64,000 nucleotides of DNA from Lingula anatina (lineage: Eukaryota > Brachiopoda > Lingulata > Lingulida > Lingulidae). Below the pieces are notes generated by a model, which saw nothing but the letters and a program-made list of their open reading frames with translations, had not been told where the DNA came from and did no database searches. Numbering within the stretch: position 1 is the stretch's first letter; the number at the start of each line of letters is the position of its first letter. The DNA is taken from positions 123,200-187,199 of the forward strand of contig NW_019775570.1 in assembly GCF_001039355.2 (NCBI RefSeq), given 5' to 3'. Of this stretch, positions 27,188 to 41,000 are shown piece by piece. A program made the position numbers and the translations under genes.

Positions 27188-30100
27188 GTAACAAGGACAA
27201 TGTTGCCAGTCAACCAATTTCAGCTACTTGATATAACACGTTTACTTATAACATGCTAGTGTTGCAGATAAATGCTTGCCATAGCACACAAATGACTTTA
27301 AAATACTTACAGAAATTTGAGGGAATGTACAGTTCTCTCTGTTGTGGATGTACTTGCTGAGTTCTTCATAGGCAACAAACTCATTAAGGAAGATCTTAAT
27401 GCCCAGAAGTTCAGCAACAAAGGAGCAATCTTCCCAGTCCACTCCCATCATGAATGCCACAGGCATGAACAGGTAGGAACAGATCATCTGGGGAAAGAAA
27501 AAGTAGATTTTATTTCTTACTTCAAAACAATCAGGTAATCATTACCCCCCTCAGTTTCATTTCAGTTGAATGTGATCTTGTTCTACAAATAATTGGCTCT
27601 CAATAAATGAGGCTGACAAGCAAATTTTCTTTAGAGATTTAGATGCAAAATTTTAAAAGATATGCAGCCACAGATTTTTATGAAATGGAGCTTAGTATTA
27701 TTATTTTTAATAAAATACTTAGATCATTTTTTTGTAAGATCTATTTTAGACCTAAGTCCTTTTGTGAATGGGCCCCTTGTATGCTAACCTGGAAGCTGAA
27801 CTCCGGATATCCCACCATGCCTCCAAACCATGACAATGTGGCATTGATGAAGGCCAACATGGCGAGGAAAGCGATGAGATTGGCTGCAATGTTGGCCACC
27901 AGCATGATAGACTGAGATGCCCCTGCTGCTGCTGCTTCTATTAGGTTTCTCTCAGTTCTGAAAACAACAAATAAATTGAAAAAAAAATTAATGGAATGAA
28001 AAAATTGAATTAACTACACCCCTTTATGATTTTAAGTGAAATCAAATTTCTAATTGCATATTGATGAAAGCATGAATAAAAACCATATCTGTGAATGAAA
28101 ATTGATGAATGAATTAAAAAAACAAAGGTAAAAATAGTCAAGACATCTGCACACTCTCTTACAAAGCAGCTTCTACTAAGTTAAAAAAGATTATATAAAA
28201 AATCAACTTAATTATACAAAAAAACATCACCTATAATCTGTCTTACCCTTTCTCCATTACTATCTGATCAAATTTCTTGGTTTTGGACTCCTCAGTCTCT
28301 GGATAGAAGAGTTTGGAGACGGCAAGCGCCACTGGGGCATTCATTACAGAGGCACACAGCAGGTGTTCAGCTGGGACCTGGGAGATAGTGATATATTACA
28401 TTATTATTATTATATGTTGCTTTGATTGTGCTAACTGAGCTGTCTTGTCACACCTAACACATTTTACTGATAGAATTCATATTGAATGTGATTCTACAAA
28501 TGGTGTGTATATGTTATTTGTAATTTGGAATCACAAATAATACACTTAATTGTGTCCGAGAAGGGTAACGGCACTTACTGAATAAAATAAAAATATTTCA
28601 CAAATGAATAAGATAATTCTGATTGCTTGAAGTACATGTATGATACTGGTCAATGGTAATTATCTCAGTATGTCCATTTATTCACACACACACTTCCTTA
28701 CCCCAAACAGTATATAAGCAGCTAGCACTCCCCCAGCAATGGTGGCAAATCCTCCTGTCATGACAGCATGCAGCTCAGACTTAGTCATGGACTCCAGGAA
28801 GGGACGGATTAGAATAGGGGCCTCAGTCTGTAAAAATAAAACTAGGAATAAAATTGGCACCATTGTCTGCAACGAAAGTTAAGACTCCATCTACAAAGAA
28901 ATGAAAACTGACTAGAATTGAGGCCACCATCTGCAAAGCAAAGGAGTAATTATGGGTTAAAATACAATTTTGAAGAGCAATTCAAAACATCTTCTTTCTT
29001 TTGTTTTATAACTTAACGTTTCCCAATTTCTCCATATCTGAATCTTTATTGCATACAAAATTCCAATTGCATCTTATTTTACTTATTTCTTTCCTATTTA
29101 TTTTTCTATATATTTCAAATATTATTTTAACACAAATTCTTCAGATCCTCTACCAAAAGTAAAGATCAAGACAATCCCTTACCTGCCCAACAAATATATT
29201 CCCAGCACAACTTAGCGACTCCGTGGCAGCAGTTGCCATGGTAACCTGCATCACCCAGGCGATCTTCCCAATGATAAACTGCATGGCACCCACATGGTAC
29301 AGTGCTGATATGGCACAACTAAAGAACACAATCACTGGAAGGACCTGGAAATGTCACAATACATTATGAAGTTGGTCTGTGCCAAAAACCTTTAACTGTA
29401 CTGGCCCTGTGGGACAACAGTATCTGAATCTTCCTGCCCAAAGCAGAAACAGTGCCCAGTAACAGAACAAAATTATATGTTATGAGGCTTATGTTGCACA
29501 GCTACAATCTTTCTGACATTTGGTGTGAAGACAGTGTAAACATCTCACTTTTATAAAAACTGAGAAAGTTGAGCAACAGAAGATGAGAAGTGCATTTCAG
29601 AATGAGCATTGAATTAAAAAGGCTTCATTTTGTTGAAGTATAAAACCATCAATATAATCAGTGAATTCAAAATAGTATATTTAAAGATATGTAGCATAAA
29701 ATATGGTATCTGAGATATCTCAACTCTTTACTTTGACAAACAAAAGTAAATGTTTTACAATTTTAATCTTAAAAGTTTAAGGAGAACATTATCAAATTAA
29801 TACAAATACATCTTAAGAGCCATGTTTGTATACTAGTGTCTAAGTTACTGCATTAAAATGAAAGCAGCAGAAATCTATCTTAAAAATCTGAAGAAATTTT
29901 TCCAACTTTTTATTTTACCTTGAAAGCGAAGAAGTGATTCTCGTAAAGTTTTCCAAAGACAAACTCTGAGCCGTAATCTGTGTATTTCAGAAACTGGTTG
30001 ATTTCTTTCCCGAGGAATCTGAAGGCATCATAACCCCACGTGGTCCGCAGGATGAGAATACCAAACAGGAACTGGAGGGCAAATCCCCACACCACTGGAC

Positions 30101-32479
30101 GCAGGTCAACCTAGAGTGACCATAGGGAAATAATGTACCATATTAGTAATGAAGTTTTAAATTATGTAACCACCCAAATTAGGTCATGCAAGACAAGCCA
30201 ATATGTGACATCGTATTTTTACTTGTTGGAAAGGTGGATAGGTTGCCGAGTGGATGGAGAGTGGGGGTTGCAGATGAGGAGTGGGGGGGGGGGATGTGTG
30301 TGGGTGGAGGTCATTTTTTTTACATGCACCATTTTATGAAATATACCATTTATCATATGCAATCAACACCATTCCTTTTAAGATATAGTTTAAACTGTCT
30401 GTGATTAATATAATTGAAAATATAGTTTCAATTATATCAATCAAGTCACTTCAATTTCCCTATATCTTTTTAACTGTTAATGTGTTGTGTTTATTCTATG
30501 GATGAATTTTAGATATTAATAATTACACATGAATTTCCATCAAAACTATGAATATTATCATTCTTACAATCAATATTACAGAAATATACACCAAGACTTG
30601 TATAAATAAAATTTACCTTTGATGGATGTTTTGAAAATACAAACATCAGGAGCACAAACAGAGCCAAACCTCCCAGTGATATGAACTGTTTTGGAGCAGG
30701 TTTAATGTCTACTATGACAAATGTAATGAAACATGCCAACAAGACAGCAGCTGAAACCCTGTAATTTAGAAAATTATTATTTAGCAAATTTTGTTAAAGA
30801 GTAAAGAATTCTGAGACAAGCTGCTGCTCTCTGGTTGTAATAACGACTAAGACATTGTTACATAAAAAGCCATCAGTTTAATGCACGGTTCTGGCTAAAG
30901 GGTTCCAAATTCATATTTCTCCAGTTTAATTTATTAAAATTACCTAGTCTTATGACTTTATATTATAAATGGCTCAATATATTCACTGACAATTTTATGC
31001 ACTTTTCAAAAGAAAATAACCGTATCAAGTCTCTACCAGTAAAGTTGGCATTAAAAAAAAAAAAACCTGAACAAAATTTATCTTACCATTTTAAAACTCT
31101 CCTGTTTGAATTGCCAAACTTCTGCACTGGCTTAAAAATACGTGTATTCATCCATCCACCAATCTGTTTCTTTATCAGTGCATAAGCTACACTGATCACC
31201 ACCAGTAATGTGATTACGAATAATGCTGTTGCCCGTTCAAAGTCTAGGACCAAGGCCCAGACAAAATAGATGGCGTATCCAATCAAGAGGAGTACTAGGG
31301 CAATCTGGAAAAAGGAATTGTTAATTGTCATTTAATATGTCAGATTTTCAAAGAACAGGATCAATTTCTTCTTTATTAATTCTTATCATTTTCAATGTCC
31401 AAAATGAATATATATTATTACTATATTACTATATAAAAAAGGCAAAATGGCATCTTATTATAAATGATTTGCATTTCTATGTAATCTATTTGATGTTGTT
31501 TCATTCATAAAAATATTCAAAAATATTTCTTACTATTTCCAATGTTCTCTTGTGCTCTTCCAAGAAAGTATCTACCGCCCCCTGTACGGCCTCCAGACGA
31601 GCACAATTACTGATGACATCATCAGATTCTGCAGAGCCACTGTCGTCACTGTCAAAGCCACCTTTCACTGGACCTGAATACAAAATGAAACAGAGAGTTT
31701 TAAGACGAATCCCACATTTTTTTATCATAAACATAACAGGCCCATGCATCGTATACTGCTCAGGTGAATAAACCTGTACCTTACACTGTGATGCTACTAT
31801 TTTAGGATTACAATCACTGACTAGAATGACAAAACTGGTCCGCTTAGCTGTTCTGTAAAAAAATCTTATGTCAAAAACCAGCCTTGGCTGACTCTGCTGT
31901 AACTCAAAGTTGCACTTCAAAATGGACCAAAGTGGCAATAACCTCTTTTTTAATTCATCCTCTTTTTTAAGTAATAAAAATAAGCTTTTTAACTAAATTC
32001 TTTATTATTGTCTATCAAAGATCTTAACAATTATGAAAATAGCCAGTTAGGCCTTAATATTCTTATCAGTACGTATACCTTATAATAAGAGAAATTTACT
32101 GGGTTACTCTTGTGAACATTGGATGCTGTTAGAATAACTCCAAATCCTCTATGAACACAAATAGCTTCCCAAATTTAGAAGTAATATACAGTAGCTAGGC
32201 AAAGTAGATGTATTGAAATGCATTTTGGGAGACAAGACTGAACCTGGGACTGAGCCAACCACTGACCACAAGTAACTCACCATTGTCTATGACCACCTTG
32301 AGCTCATCGTTTGAGCCGTCCAGAGAGGACACCACTGTGGCTTTCGAGCCCAGGTAGCCCTCACTCGCGTAGCCCTCAGGTATATTGACGCTGACGTCAG
32401 ACTTCATCAAAGGCTGCATACTGGCCTGGGATGGCACATCGACTAGTGGCTTCTTGCTGTTTGGTGACTCGGAGGGCAT
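24330..32479 (-). CDS. SLC28A: Concentrative nucleoside transporter (SLC28/CNT family), 12 coding exons
   Basis: A membrane symporter that imports nucleosides using the Na+ or H+ gradient. Exons in transcript order: 32479-32281, 31673-31534, 31304-31087, 30758-30617, 30110-29919, 29344-29183, 28827-28702, 28377-28247, 27957-27789, 27487-27311, 27061-26881, 24439-24330. All borders are AG/GT and phases agree, giving 1947 nt and 648 aa, normal for animal CNTs. The N-terminus is hydrophilic and acidic (exons 1-2), followed by hydrophobic helices. GNIFVGQTEAP spans the exon 6/7 junction (re-entrant hairpin 1). [12 protein letters not shown] (about residues 522-533) is the CNT signature G-x-K-x3-NEFVA. 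The last exon encodes a C-terminal tail with four N-glycosylation sequons (NGT, NFS, NST, NVT), fitting an extracellular end. Gly-Gln in the hairpin matches the vertebrate CNT3 pair, suggesting broad purine/pyrimidine selectivity (inference). No break or frameshift was seen. Confidence 0.95.
26442..26656. mobile_element. Single MITE-like element inside the last transporter intron
   Basis: This 215-bp element has termini GACCCCATTTCCAGAG and, inverted, GACTGTTTTCCCAGAG, flanked by TAA at 26439-26441 and 26657-26659. It matches unit 1 of the 3331-3800 pair in length and order, including CACGCTAAAT..GCTGTCAGCCGA and CTGACAGTAATCTAGTGAGACTCCCC. This independent insertion, with its own TAA flanks, supports the element borders assigned elsewhere in the window. 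Confidence 0.65.
27145..27187. repeat. (GA)n microsatellite
   Basis: A GA dinucleotide run with one AAAGA interruption, in the intron between transporter exons 10 and 11. Confidence 0.9.
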
Positions 32480-32525
32480 GATGGACTGGTGTTGTTGTAG
32501 TTAGTTACTTACTGCAATGGGGATA
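32480..32525 (-). other. SLC28A: 5' UTR part of the transporter's first coding exon
   Basis: On the minus strand the sequence TTTTTTCTTCCCAG ends at 32526, a good acceptor. About 46 nt of leader follow before the ATG at 32479. This implies at least one untranslated exon further upstream on the minus strand, that is, at higher coordinates. Confidence 0.55.
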
Positions 32526-32709
32526 CTGGGAAGAAAAAAGACTTATTTTATTGTTAGTCTGAGATGTGAATTTCATGTAAAATTAGAAAAAATCCCCAAT
32601 ATCTCATTTTTTTTCCAAGAGAGAAAGGGAGAGAACAATATTTTTGACATCTAGTTCCACCCTGACTTTGGCAGGAAGGGTACAAAATATTTATGAAAGC
32701 CACACCAAA

Positions 32710-35380
32710 TAATAAAATTGTAACATTTTTTATCTCAAATTCTATTCTATAAGTGAAAAAATCTGCTATCTGACAAAATTAGAACAGGTACTAACTGCAG
32801 CCAATTGTAATGCTCAGATATTGTAATCAATCACACTGTAAACAGATATGAGATGAATGTTGAGAAAACCCTCACCTTCTTTTTAAACTACTTACCAACC
32901 TACATTTCAGACACCAGATTTATTGAAAAAAAAAAAAAAAAAAAAAAAGTAAGGACCTCTTAGCTCTACATTAATTTAGTGAAATGTTTTTTTTTTTTTA
33001 AAACCTCTTAACCTTACACCAGTCATAAATAGTAGGGTATCTTTACAACTGTGGCGGACACTTGGCACATTCAGTATTAAATGACCACAACCCCTTATCC
33101 AATAACTTCCCACGGCTTAATGGAACCCTACGTGCTTCACAATCCCTGGAAAAGGCCGCCAGCACATTAAGCTTTTTTTTTTTTTTTGCTCCAGTGAATT
33201 CATCTATCAGGCTTTGAAAGGATTTCAATCAGTATGAATTTCTATTGAATCAATAGCGCAAAGCCTGACCTGATGCTGTTTATCATTGCTTTTTGGCTGA
33301 TCAAAGCAAGCTGCGTCTTAAAATGCTTTTATGATCAATCACTGTTTTCCTGGAAAACTTTATTATGAGTTCACTCATTTTTAGGGATTCACTTTTGAGG
33401 GCAATGGCTTTTTTTTTTGTTTTGTTTTTCGTTTTTTTTTTTTTTGTTTTTTTGTTTTTTTGTTCTACATATTGGATTTATCAAAACCTTTGGAACACAT
33501 ACAAAATACTAAGAGGGGAAATAATAAAATGGATATTTAAAAAACTAAAATTTCAGGAGTGTTCTAATCTCTATCATTTGCTCATCTTCTCCAACATGAA
33601 ACAGATTTTTCATCACCAATCTCATTCTAAGTTAACTCTAGGATACTTTTTTTTTCAGTCAAATGGTTTATTTCAGCAAAATTATACAATTGAGAGCAGT
33701 ATTATCTTGTGCCATTTACAAGCTCTTTAGGCTACAAACTTTTTTAAACAATGAACAAAATCAGTCTTCAATTTGGTGAAAAATAGTGAAACTACAGCAT
33801 TTTATCTCTTCATACTGAAAAAATGAAAACACTACTAGTAATTGTCTCTTCTATCTTGAGCTTATTGCCAAAAATAGCTGATGTTAAAATTACTGTTTAG
33901 CAACATTTACTTATAATGAATTTCAAAAGAAACATTTCATAATACAGAAACATGAAAACATATAATCAGTGCAATGATACTACATTATTAATCATGTTGA
34001 CTTCTTTTTGCCAAACATCATTTTTAATCAATAAATTTTGTATTAGTCACACAATTTCTCTATTTATAGCTCCTGACTCACAAATGGTGGATTACGAACC
34101 AGTACACAACAGGTGTCAATTGATGGAATAATCAATAAGAATGGTATTGGTACATGTATTATTTCATTCAATCAATATCAAACATTTTCTTACTCAGCCT
34201 GTGAATAACCAAACTATATATACAGTTGTATACTTTTACTGAGGCTATCAAAATTTACCTAGTATTTGTTGATGCAACTAACCAACTGACTGATGTGACA
34301 AATCAAATCATTTATCACTGTCCATGACATTTCATTAAAATACCAGTAATAAATAGTGACTGGACACAGCAGATGTTCTTGAACTGGTCACTCACTGGAT
34401 ACCTTAACTGGACTTTACTGACCGTTCAAGGACTGACCAATCAAAGACATATTTGTAGAAATTATACTTTAATCATTCACATGGGTCACTTATAGAGCAC
34501 TTTTCTACTCCAAATGTCTGCTTATGGTTAGCTCACCATAGGCCAGTCTAATCCTAATATTGTCCCGCACACCTGGGTGGGAACACACCTGACACAAGCT
34601 GTATTATAACATGTGCATACTGAACTGCAGTCTGCAGTCCACCCAAATTCTCTTACTTAAATCTATTCCTTTATTCATTTGTTTTTTAACTCCCACTACT
34701 TAATACAGACAGGTGGGAAGAAGAAGGGACTTGATAGTGGAGGGGGAAGGACTGAAAGAACCACCCCTTTGGCCTGTAAAATGTGACTGTCTATTCTTAA
34801 TTTTGAATCAGAATTGATCTAGCAATATGTACTAAATGCCATGTCCAAAAAAAGATCCACTACTTCACAGAACTACCTACTCCCCTTTGAAATTCCTGTT
34901 CAAAGGCCTGCAGGTTACCATACTACATACTACGCAAATGATTGCACTGTTGTGATAAACAAACCACATGATCATGATGAGATTCAGATGTCATTTCCTA
35001 GAAAAATACAAACAACAAACAAACATCAAGTTTGACCCCGATCTGATCCTACTTTCTCAAACTGATGTATTGTGGACAGAATATCAGAATACTGTGTTGA
35101 CTCAAGGACTTAGGTTGACTTAAGAATTAATGGACAATTATTCTGATCAATAAGCATCAGCAAAACAAAAAAAAAAAAAAAAAAAGGAAGCAGAGGCGTC
35201 AACTCTACATGCAACTTACACACATTCTACATATTACTTAGTATAGACTACCATTATTTGCAGGCATTATTCTATTTTGAATAAATTCTGTGGGAGGCAT
35301 TCACCCCCCCCCCTCCCCCCCTCCTAATCCCCTCACACCACATAGCAGGTTTCGCACCTGTAGTTTTGCTTTGCTGGGAT
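32710..35380. repeat. First copy of a 2.6-kb duplication in the 5' intron
   Basis: This segment and 35407-38041 are near-identical over their whole length, with small indels mainly in homopolymers. The first copy ends in a poly-A run followed by an N at 35406. No gene is present: the short frames, such as one of 121 codons at 33365, occur in diverged lengths in both copies and begin in poly-T. Probably an assembly duplication of two alleles. Confidence 0.9.
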
Positions 35381-35406
35381 AAAAAAAAAAAAAAAAAAAA
35401 AAAATN

Positions 35407-38041
35407 TAATAAAATTGTAACATTTTTTATCTCAAATTCTATTCTATAAGTGAAAAAATCTGCTATCTGACAAAATTAGAACAGGTACTAACTGCAGCCA
35501 ATTGTAATGCTCAGATATTGTAATCAATCACACTGTAAACAGATATGAGATGAATGTTGAGAAAACCCTCACCTTCTTTTTAAACTACTTACCAACCTAC
35601 ATTTCAGACACCAGATTTATTGACAAAAAAAAAAAAAAAAGTAAGGACCTCTTAGCTCTACATTAATTTAGTGAAATGTTATTTTTTTAATCCTCTTAAC
35701 CTTACACTAGTCATAAATAGTAGGGTATCTTTACAACTGTGGCGGACACTTGGCACATTCAGTATTAAAATGACCACAACCCCTTATCCAATAACTTCCC
35801 ACGTCAAAAGGCTTAATGGAACCCTACGTGCTTCACAATCCCTGGAAAAGGCCGCCAGCACATTAAGCTTTTTTTTTTTTTTTGCTCCAGTGAATTCATC
35901 TATCAGGCTTTGAAAGGATTTCAATCAGTATGAATTTCTATTGAATCAATAGCGCAAAGCCTAACCTGATGCTGTTTATCATTGCTTTTTGGCTGATCAA
36001 AGCAAGCTGCGTCTTAAAATGCTTTTATGATCAATCACTGTTTTCCTGGAAAACTTTATTATGAGTTCACTCATTTTTAAGGATTCACTTCTGAGGGCAA
36101 TGGCTTTTTTTTTTTTTTTGTTTTTTTTTTGTTTTTTTGTTCTACATATTGGATTTATCAAAACCTTTGGAACACATACAAAATACTAAGAGGGGAAATA
36201 ATAAAATCGATATTTAAAAAACTAAAATTTCAGGAGTGTTCTAATCTCTATCATTTGCTCATCTTCTCCAACATGAAACAGATTTTTTATCATCAATCTC
36301 ATTCTAAGTTAACTCTAGGATACTTTTTTTTTTCAGTCAAATGGTTTATTTCAGCAAAATTATACAATTGAGAGCAGTATTATCTTGTGCCATTTACAAG
36401 CTCTTTAGGCTACAAACTTTTTCAAACAATGAACAAAATCAGTCTTCAATTTGGTGAAAAATAGTGAAACTACAGCATTTTATCTCTTCATACTGAAAAA
36501 ATGAAAACACTACTAGAAATTGTCTCTTCTATCTTGAGCTTATTGCCAAAAATAGCTGATGTTAAAATTACTGTTTAGCAACATTTACTTATAATGAAAT
36601 TCAAAAGAAACATTTCATAATACAGAAACATGAAAACATATAATCAGTGCAATGATACTACATTATTAATCATGTTGACTTCTTTTTGCCAAAACATCAT
36701 TTTTAATCAATAAATTTTGTATTAGTCACACAATTTCTCTATTTATAGCTCCTGACTCACAAATGGTGGATTACGAACCAGTACACAACAGGTGTCAATT
36801 GATGGAATAATCAATAAGAATGGTATTGGTACATGTATTATTTCATTCAATCAATATCAAACATTTTCTTACTCAGCCTGTGAATAACCAAACTATATAT
36901 TCAGTTGTATACTTTTACTGAGGCTATCAAAATTTACCTAGTATTTGTTGATGCAACTGACCAACTGACTGATGTGACAAATCAAATCATTTATCACTGT
37001 CCATGACATTTCATTAAAATACCAGTAATAAATAGTGACTGGACACAGCAGATGTTCTTGAACTGGTCACTCACTGGATACCTTAACTGGACTTTACTGA
37101 CCGATCAAGGACTGACCAATCAAAGACATATTTGTAGAAATTATACTTTAATCATTCACATGGGTCACTTTTAGAGCACTTTTCTACTCCAAATGTCTGC
37201 TTATGGTTAGCTCACCATAGGCCAGTCTAATCCTAATATTGTCCCGCACACCTGGGTGGGAACACACCTGACACAAGCTGTATTATAACATGTGCATACT
37301 GAACTGCAGTCTGCAGTCCACCCAAATTCTCTTACTTAAATCTATTCCTTTATTCATTTGTTTTTTAACTCCCACTACTTAACACAGACAGGTTGGAAGA
37401 AGAAGGGATTTGATAGTGGAGGGGGAAGGACTGAAAGAACCACCCCTTTGGCCTGTAAAATGTGACTGTCTATTCTTAATTTTGAATCAGAATTTATCTA
37501 GCAATATGTACTAAATGCCATGTCCAAAAAAAGATCCACTATTTCACAGAACTACCTACTCCCCTTTGAAATTCCTGTTCAAAGGCCTGCAGGTTACCAT
37601 ACTACGTACTACGCAAATGATTGCATTGTTGTGATAAACAAACCACATGATCATGATGAGATTCAGATGTCATTTCCTAGAATAATAACCTGTTTACAAA
37701 CAAACATCAAGTTTGACCCCGATCTGATCCTACTTTCTCAAACTGATGTATTGTGGACAGAATATCAGAATACTGTGTTGACTCAAGGACTTAGGTTGAC
37801 TTAAAGGAATTAATGGACAATTATTCTGATCAATAAGCATCAGCAAAAAAAAAAAATTGAAGCAGAGGCGTCAACTCTACATGCAACTTACACACATTCT
37901 ACATATTACTTAGTATAGACTACCATTATTTGCAGGCATTATTCTATTTTTAATAAATTCTGATGGAGGCATTCACCCCCTCCCCCCCTCCTAATCCCCT
38001 CACACCACATAGCAGGTTTCGCAGTTTTGCTTTGCTGGGAT
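35407..38041. repeat. Second copy of the 2.6-kb duplication
   Basis: The copy begins TAATAAAATTG directly after the N at 35406, matching 32710, and ends at the same GCTTTGCTGGGAT phrase before an A-rich tract. Differences from copy one include single substitutions and homopolymer length changes. Non-coding. Confidence 0.9.
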
Positions 38042-41000
38042 AAAAAAAAAAATAATAAAAATAAAAAAATAAAAAAAAAACAGAAGCACTGGTTAACAAC
38101 AGGAGTAACCACATCTATTGTTCTTACAGTCACGACTGTCTGATTAATTGCTTTAGGTGTGACAGATAGTCACAATGAGTCTGTCACACCCAAGTTTTGC
38201 CTTACCTCCTGTATTAGAAGATTGTGCTTCAGCAGTTTCCTGGCTTTCATGATCCTGACNTAGAACTATGAGACTCCCATTTATAAAATCCTGACTTACA
38301 ACCTGCCTAGATCAAAGAATCTCTATCATGCCATTAGTTACAAAATAGCCCTTGGTATCCGTTTTTCAGCAGTGTAAACAAACAAACACCGATCCTTTGT
38401 GTGCCGATCCCGCCTATTCTCCCTCTGATTATATAATAAGACTGATAGGTGAAATCAAATCCTGACCACTGTCCAAAACAACTGACCATATCAAATGAGA
38501 TCCATCTCTATCACACCTGCATTTGTTCCTTCTTTTTTTAGAAAAAAATCTCAGTAAAATATCCCAAATATGTTAATAGTAAAGGATATAATGTACTACA
38601 ATGACATAGAAATATTAAGAAAAATCTAAATAAAATATCCTGAATATGTAGACTGTATAGGGTATAATAATATAACACTTCTGGTGGAAATGAACAAAAG
38701 GAAATTGAAAAAAAAAAATGAAATAAAAAATAACAAAGTCAAACAGGTACTTTGTCCTCAGATTAATGCAGTTTACCATCATGACAAGCTTACTTCCTAT
38801 AAATGAAAAATCCATTCTTCTTTGCAACCATACAGAATCAATGATAGCACAGACATCTACATTTATAATATAAAGATGGGAAAATGAAAAAAAAAAAAAA
38901 AAAAAAAAAAAAGGAAATTACCTAAATGTCATTTGTCTGAATTTGAGTACAGGGTTAAAACATCTGTGTCATAACACGTGTTTCAGCATATACACCAGTT
39001 TGTATTCCCACCTGAAGCTGTGCTGTTTGACAATCTAATTTATACCCACATATATATCTGTGGCTTCAACTCTCAACGTATATTCCACAATATCTGTTAT
39101 CAGACAGGAAGTCTTCCACTTTTTTAAAATTTATGGCACTCCTTAAACAGTGTTATACCATATTAGAAAATGTTAGAAATTTTTGTAATAAATTCCCATT
39201 TGTACCAAGAGTAAATACTTTACAGGACAATTCTCAAAATCATCGTATTGAGGAATCCCATTCTGAGCAATTAGGTACCCCAGATTATAGGAAAGGGCAA
39301 ATAAAATACAGAAATGAAAGGAATGTCATCAAAACAACCGTGTGTTTTCTCATAACATCTTCACTCTGTCTCATCCAAACGGCTGACTGCAGTGTATAGA
39401 TGTCTTACTGGATTATGAAGCTACTGTATAAATTCAGATTTGACTTATATATACCAGATTTCTGATATCTAAATGAGAGTTCTTAGTAAATAAATGGTAC
39501 TCGCAACACTAATTACAAAGATACATTTAAAAATACTTAAATTACTTATCAAAGCACTATCACAACTTTTTTGCTGTCATTATTTTAATGAAATAACTCA
39601 TTTCTCCCGCCAAACAGCTTAACCAAAATCTGTGCAGTGATTGACATTTAAGACCTTACCTCAAGTTCCCTTTTATCGACTACCGTACATACAGTGCACC
39701 TAAGGGCCTTTTTTCCAGAGGTTCACCAAGGTCGTAAAAAACAGAGCAATATGATGGGAAGACTAATGTAGACTATCAAGTTGCCCCTGTGCAAGTGTAA
39801 GCATCAATATCACTGGCTCACACTCGCAGTACTTAATAATTAAAATAAGATTATTGCATCATGTATGTGTATAAAGTGTGTATCATTTGTTAATGTCAAC
39901 CCAGAATAACCCAGAAGAGTGAAACGTAATATGGCTTGATCGATCAAAAATAATTACTGGTACAAAACAGACAGTAAATATATATATATAGAGAGAGAGA
40001 AAAATTGCGTAATTTCATCACTGTCACATGCAATTAGGAAGTAATTATTTTTCATGTAGCCTGATATTTTACATTTTCATTTCAGATCTAGGTGATCAGA
40101 TGAAAGGGGGGGGGAGGCACTGCAATTATTGACAATATCTCTCATTTAACAAGCTAATAAATTAAGTATGTATTTTAGTGCTGTGGGGTCTAATTCTTAA
40201 AAAATCTTTATTATTTTAGAATCAAAATGGTTAACAGGTCAATAAAATCAATTATTTCAATACTGGGTAGTATTGGGATTACAGAGCACATGCTGACAGC
40301 CATTTTAATTAGAATATTATACTATACACATGGGACATGACAAAAGATATTTATTTTATGCTCTACAAAGATGTGAATATTTCGAGCTTTTAAGATCACT
40401 AACCATGACTTAAAAAATGCTTGATACATTTTCAACATTCATAATTCTTGAAAGATGTTTGAAATGTCTATAGTCTGTCACTGATTCAGCAAACAGCACA
40501 TTTTGGACAGTACAACACATCTGCTGCATGGCCTTAAGTATGGAAAAATGATATCTATTGTTTATGGAACATCCAGTGTATGGAAAGAAATCTACAAAAG
40601 GTATATAAAAAGGAAATCTACAACGGAAATGCACTGCTGAAATCAGAACCAGTGATTCCTTTTCCTCAAGTACAACACACATATAGAGTGGAATAATACT
40701 AAGATCCATACTGTAGTATTGATTTCTAGCCATGTGGTACAGACCAGAATATAAATTACTCATCCACGTGGATCACTGTGTGCACAGCACGAATTCTAAG
40801 CCCATCAAATCCACATTACCAGCTAATTAAAGAAAAACACCATTTCTAGGCCAAACATAATGGGAGATATTTATCCTTACCTGTTCAAGGTGAAGTAAAT
40901 GTATGTTTTGAGAAATACGTAGACTGAATGGGAGTTAACCTTCACTCATGATTCCTAGAGATATGACCCAAAATTCTCAGTAAATCACACAAACGTTGCC

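Noticed and set aside
31501-31938. 145-codon minus-strand frame as one exon
   Set aside because: The true transporter exon is 31534-31673, bounded by consensus sites; upstream residues are read-through of intron.
40410-40763. 117-codon minus-strand frame
   Set aside because: No domain, no splice context, amino-acid composition like translated AT-rich DNA, within the presumed intron.
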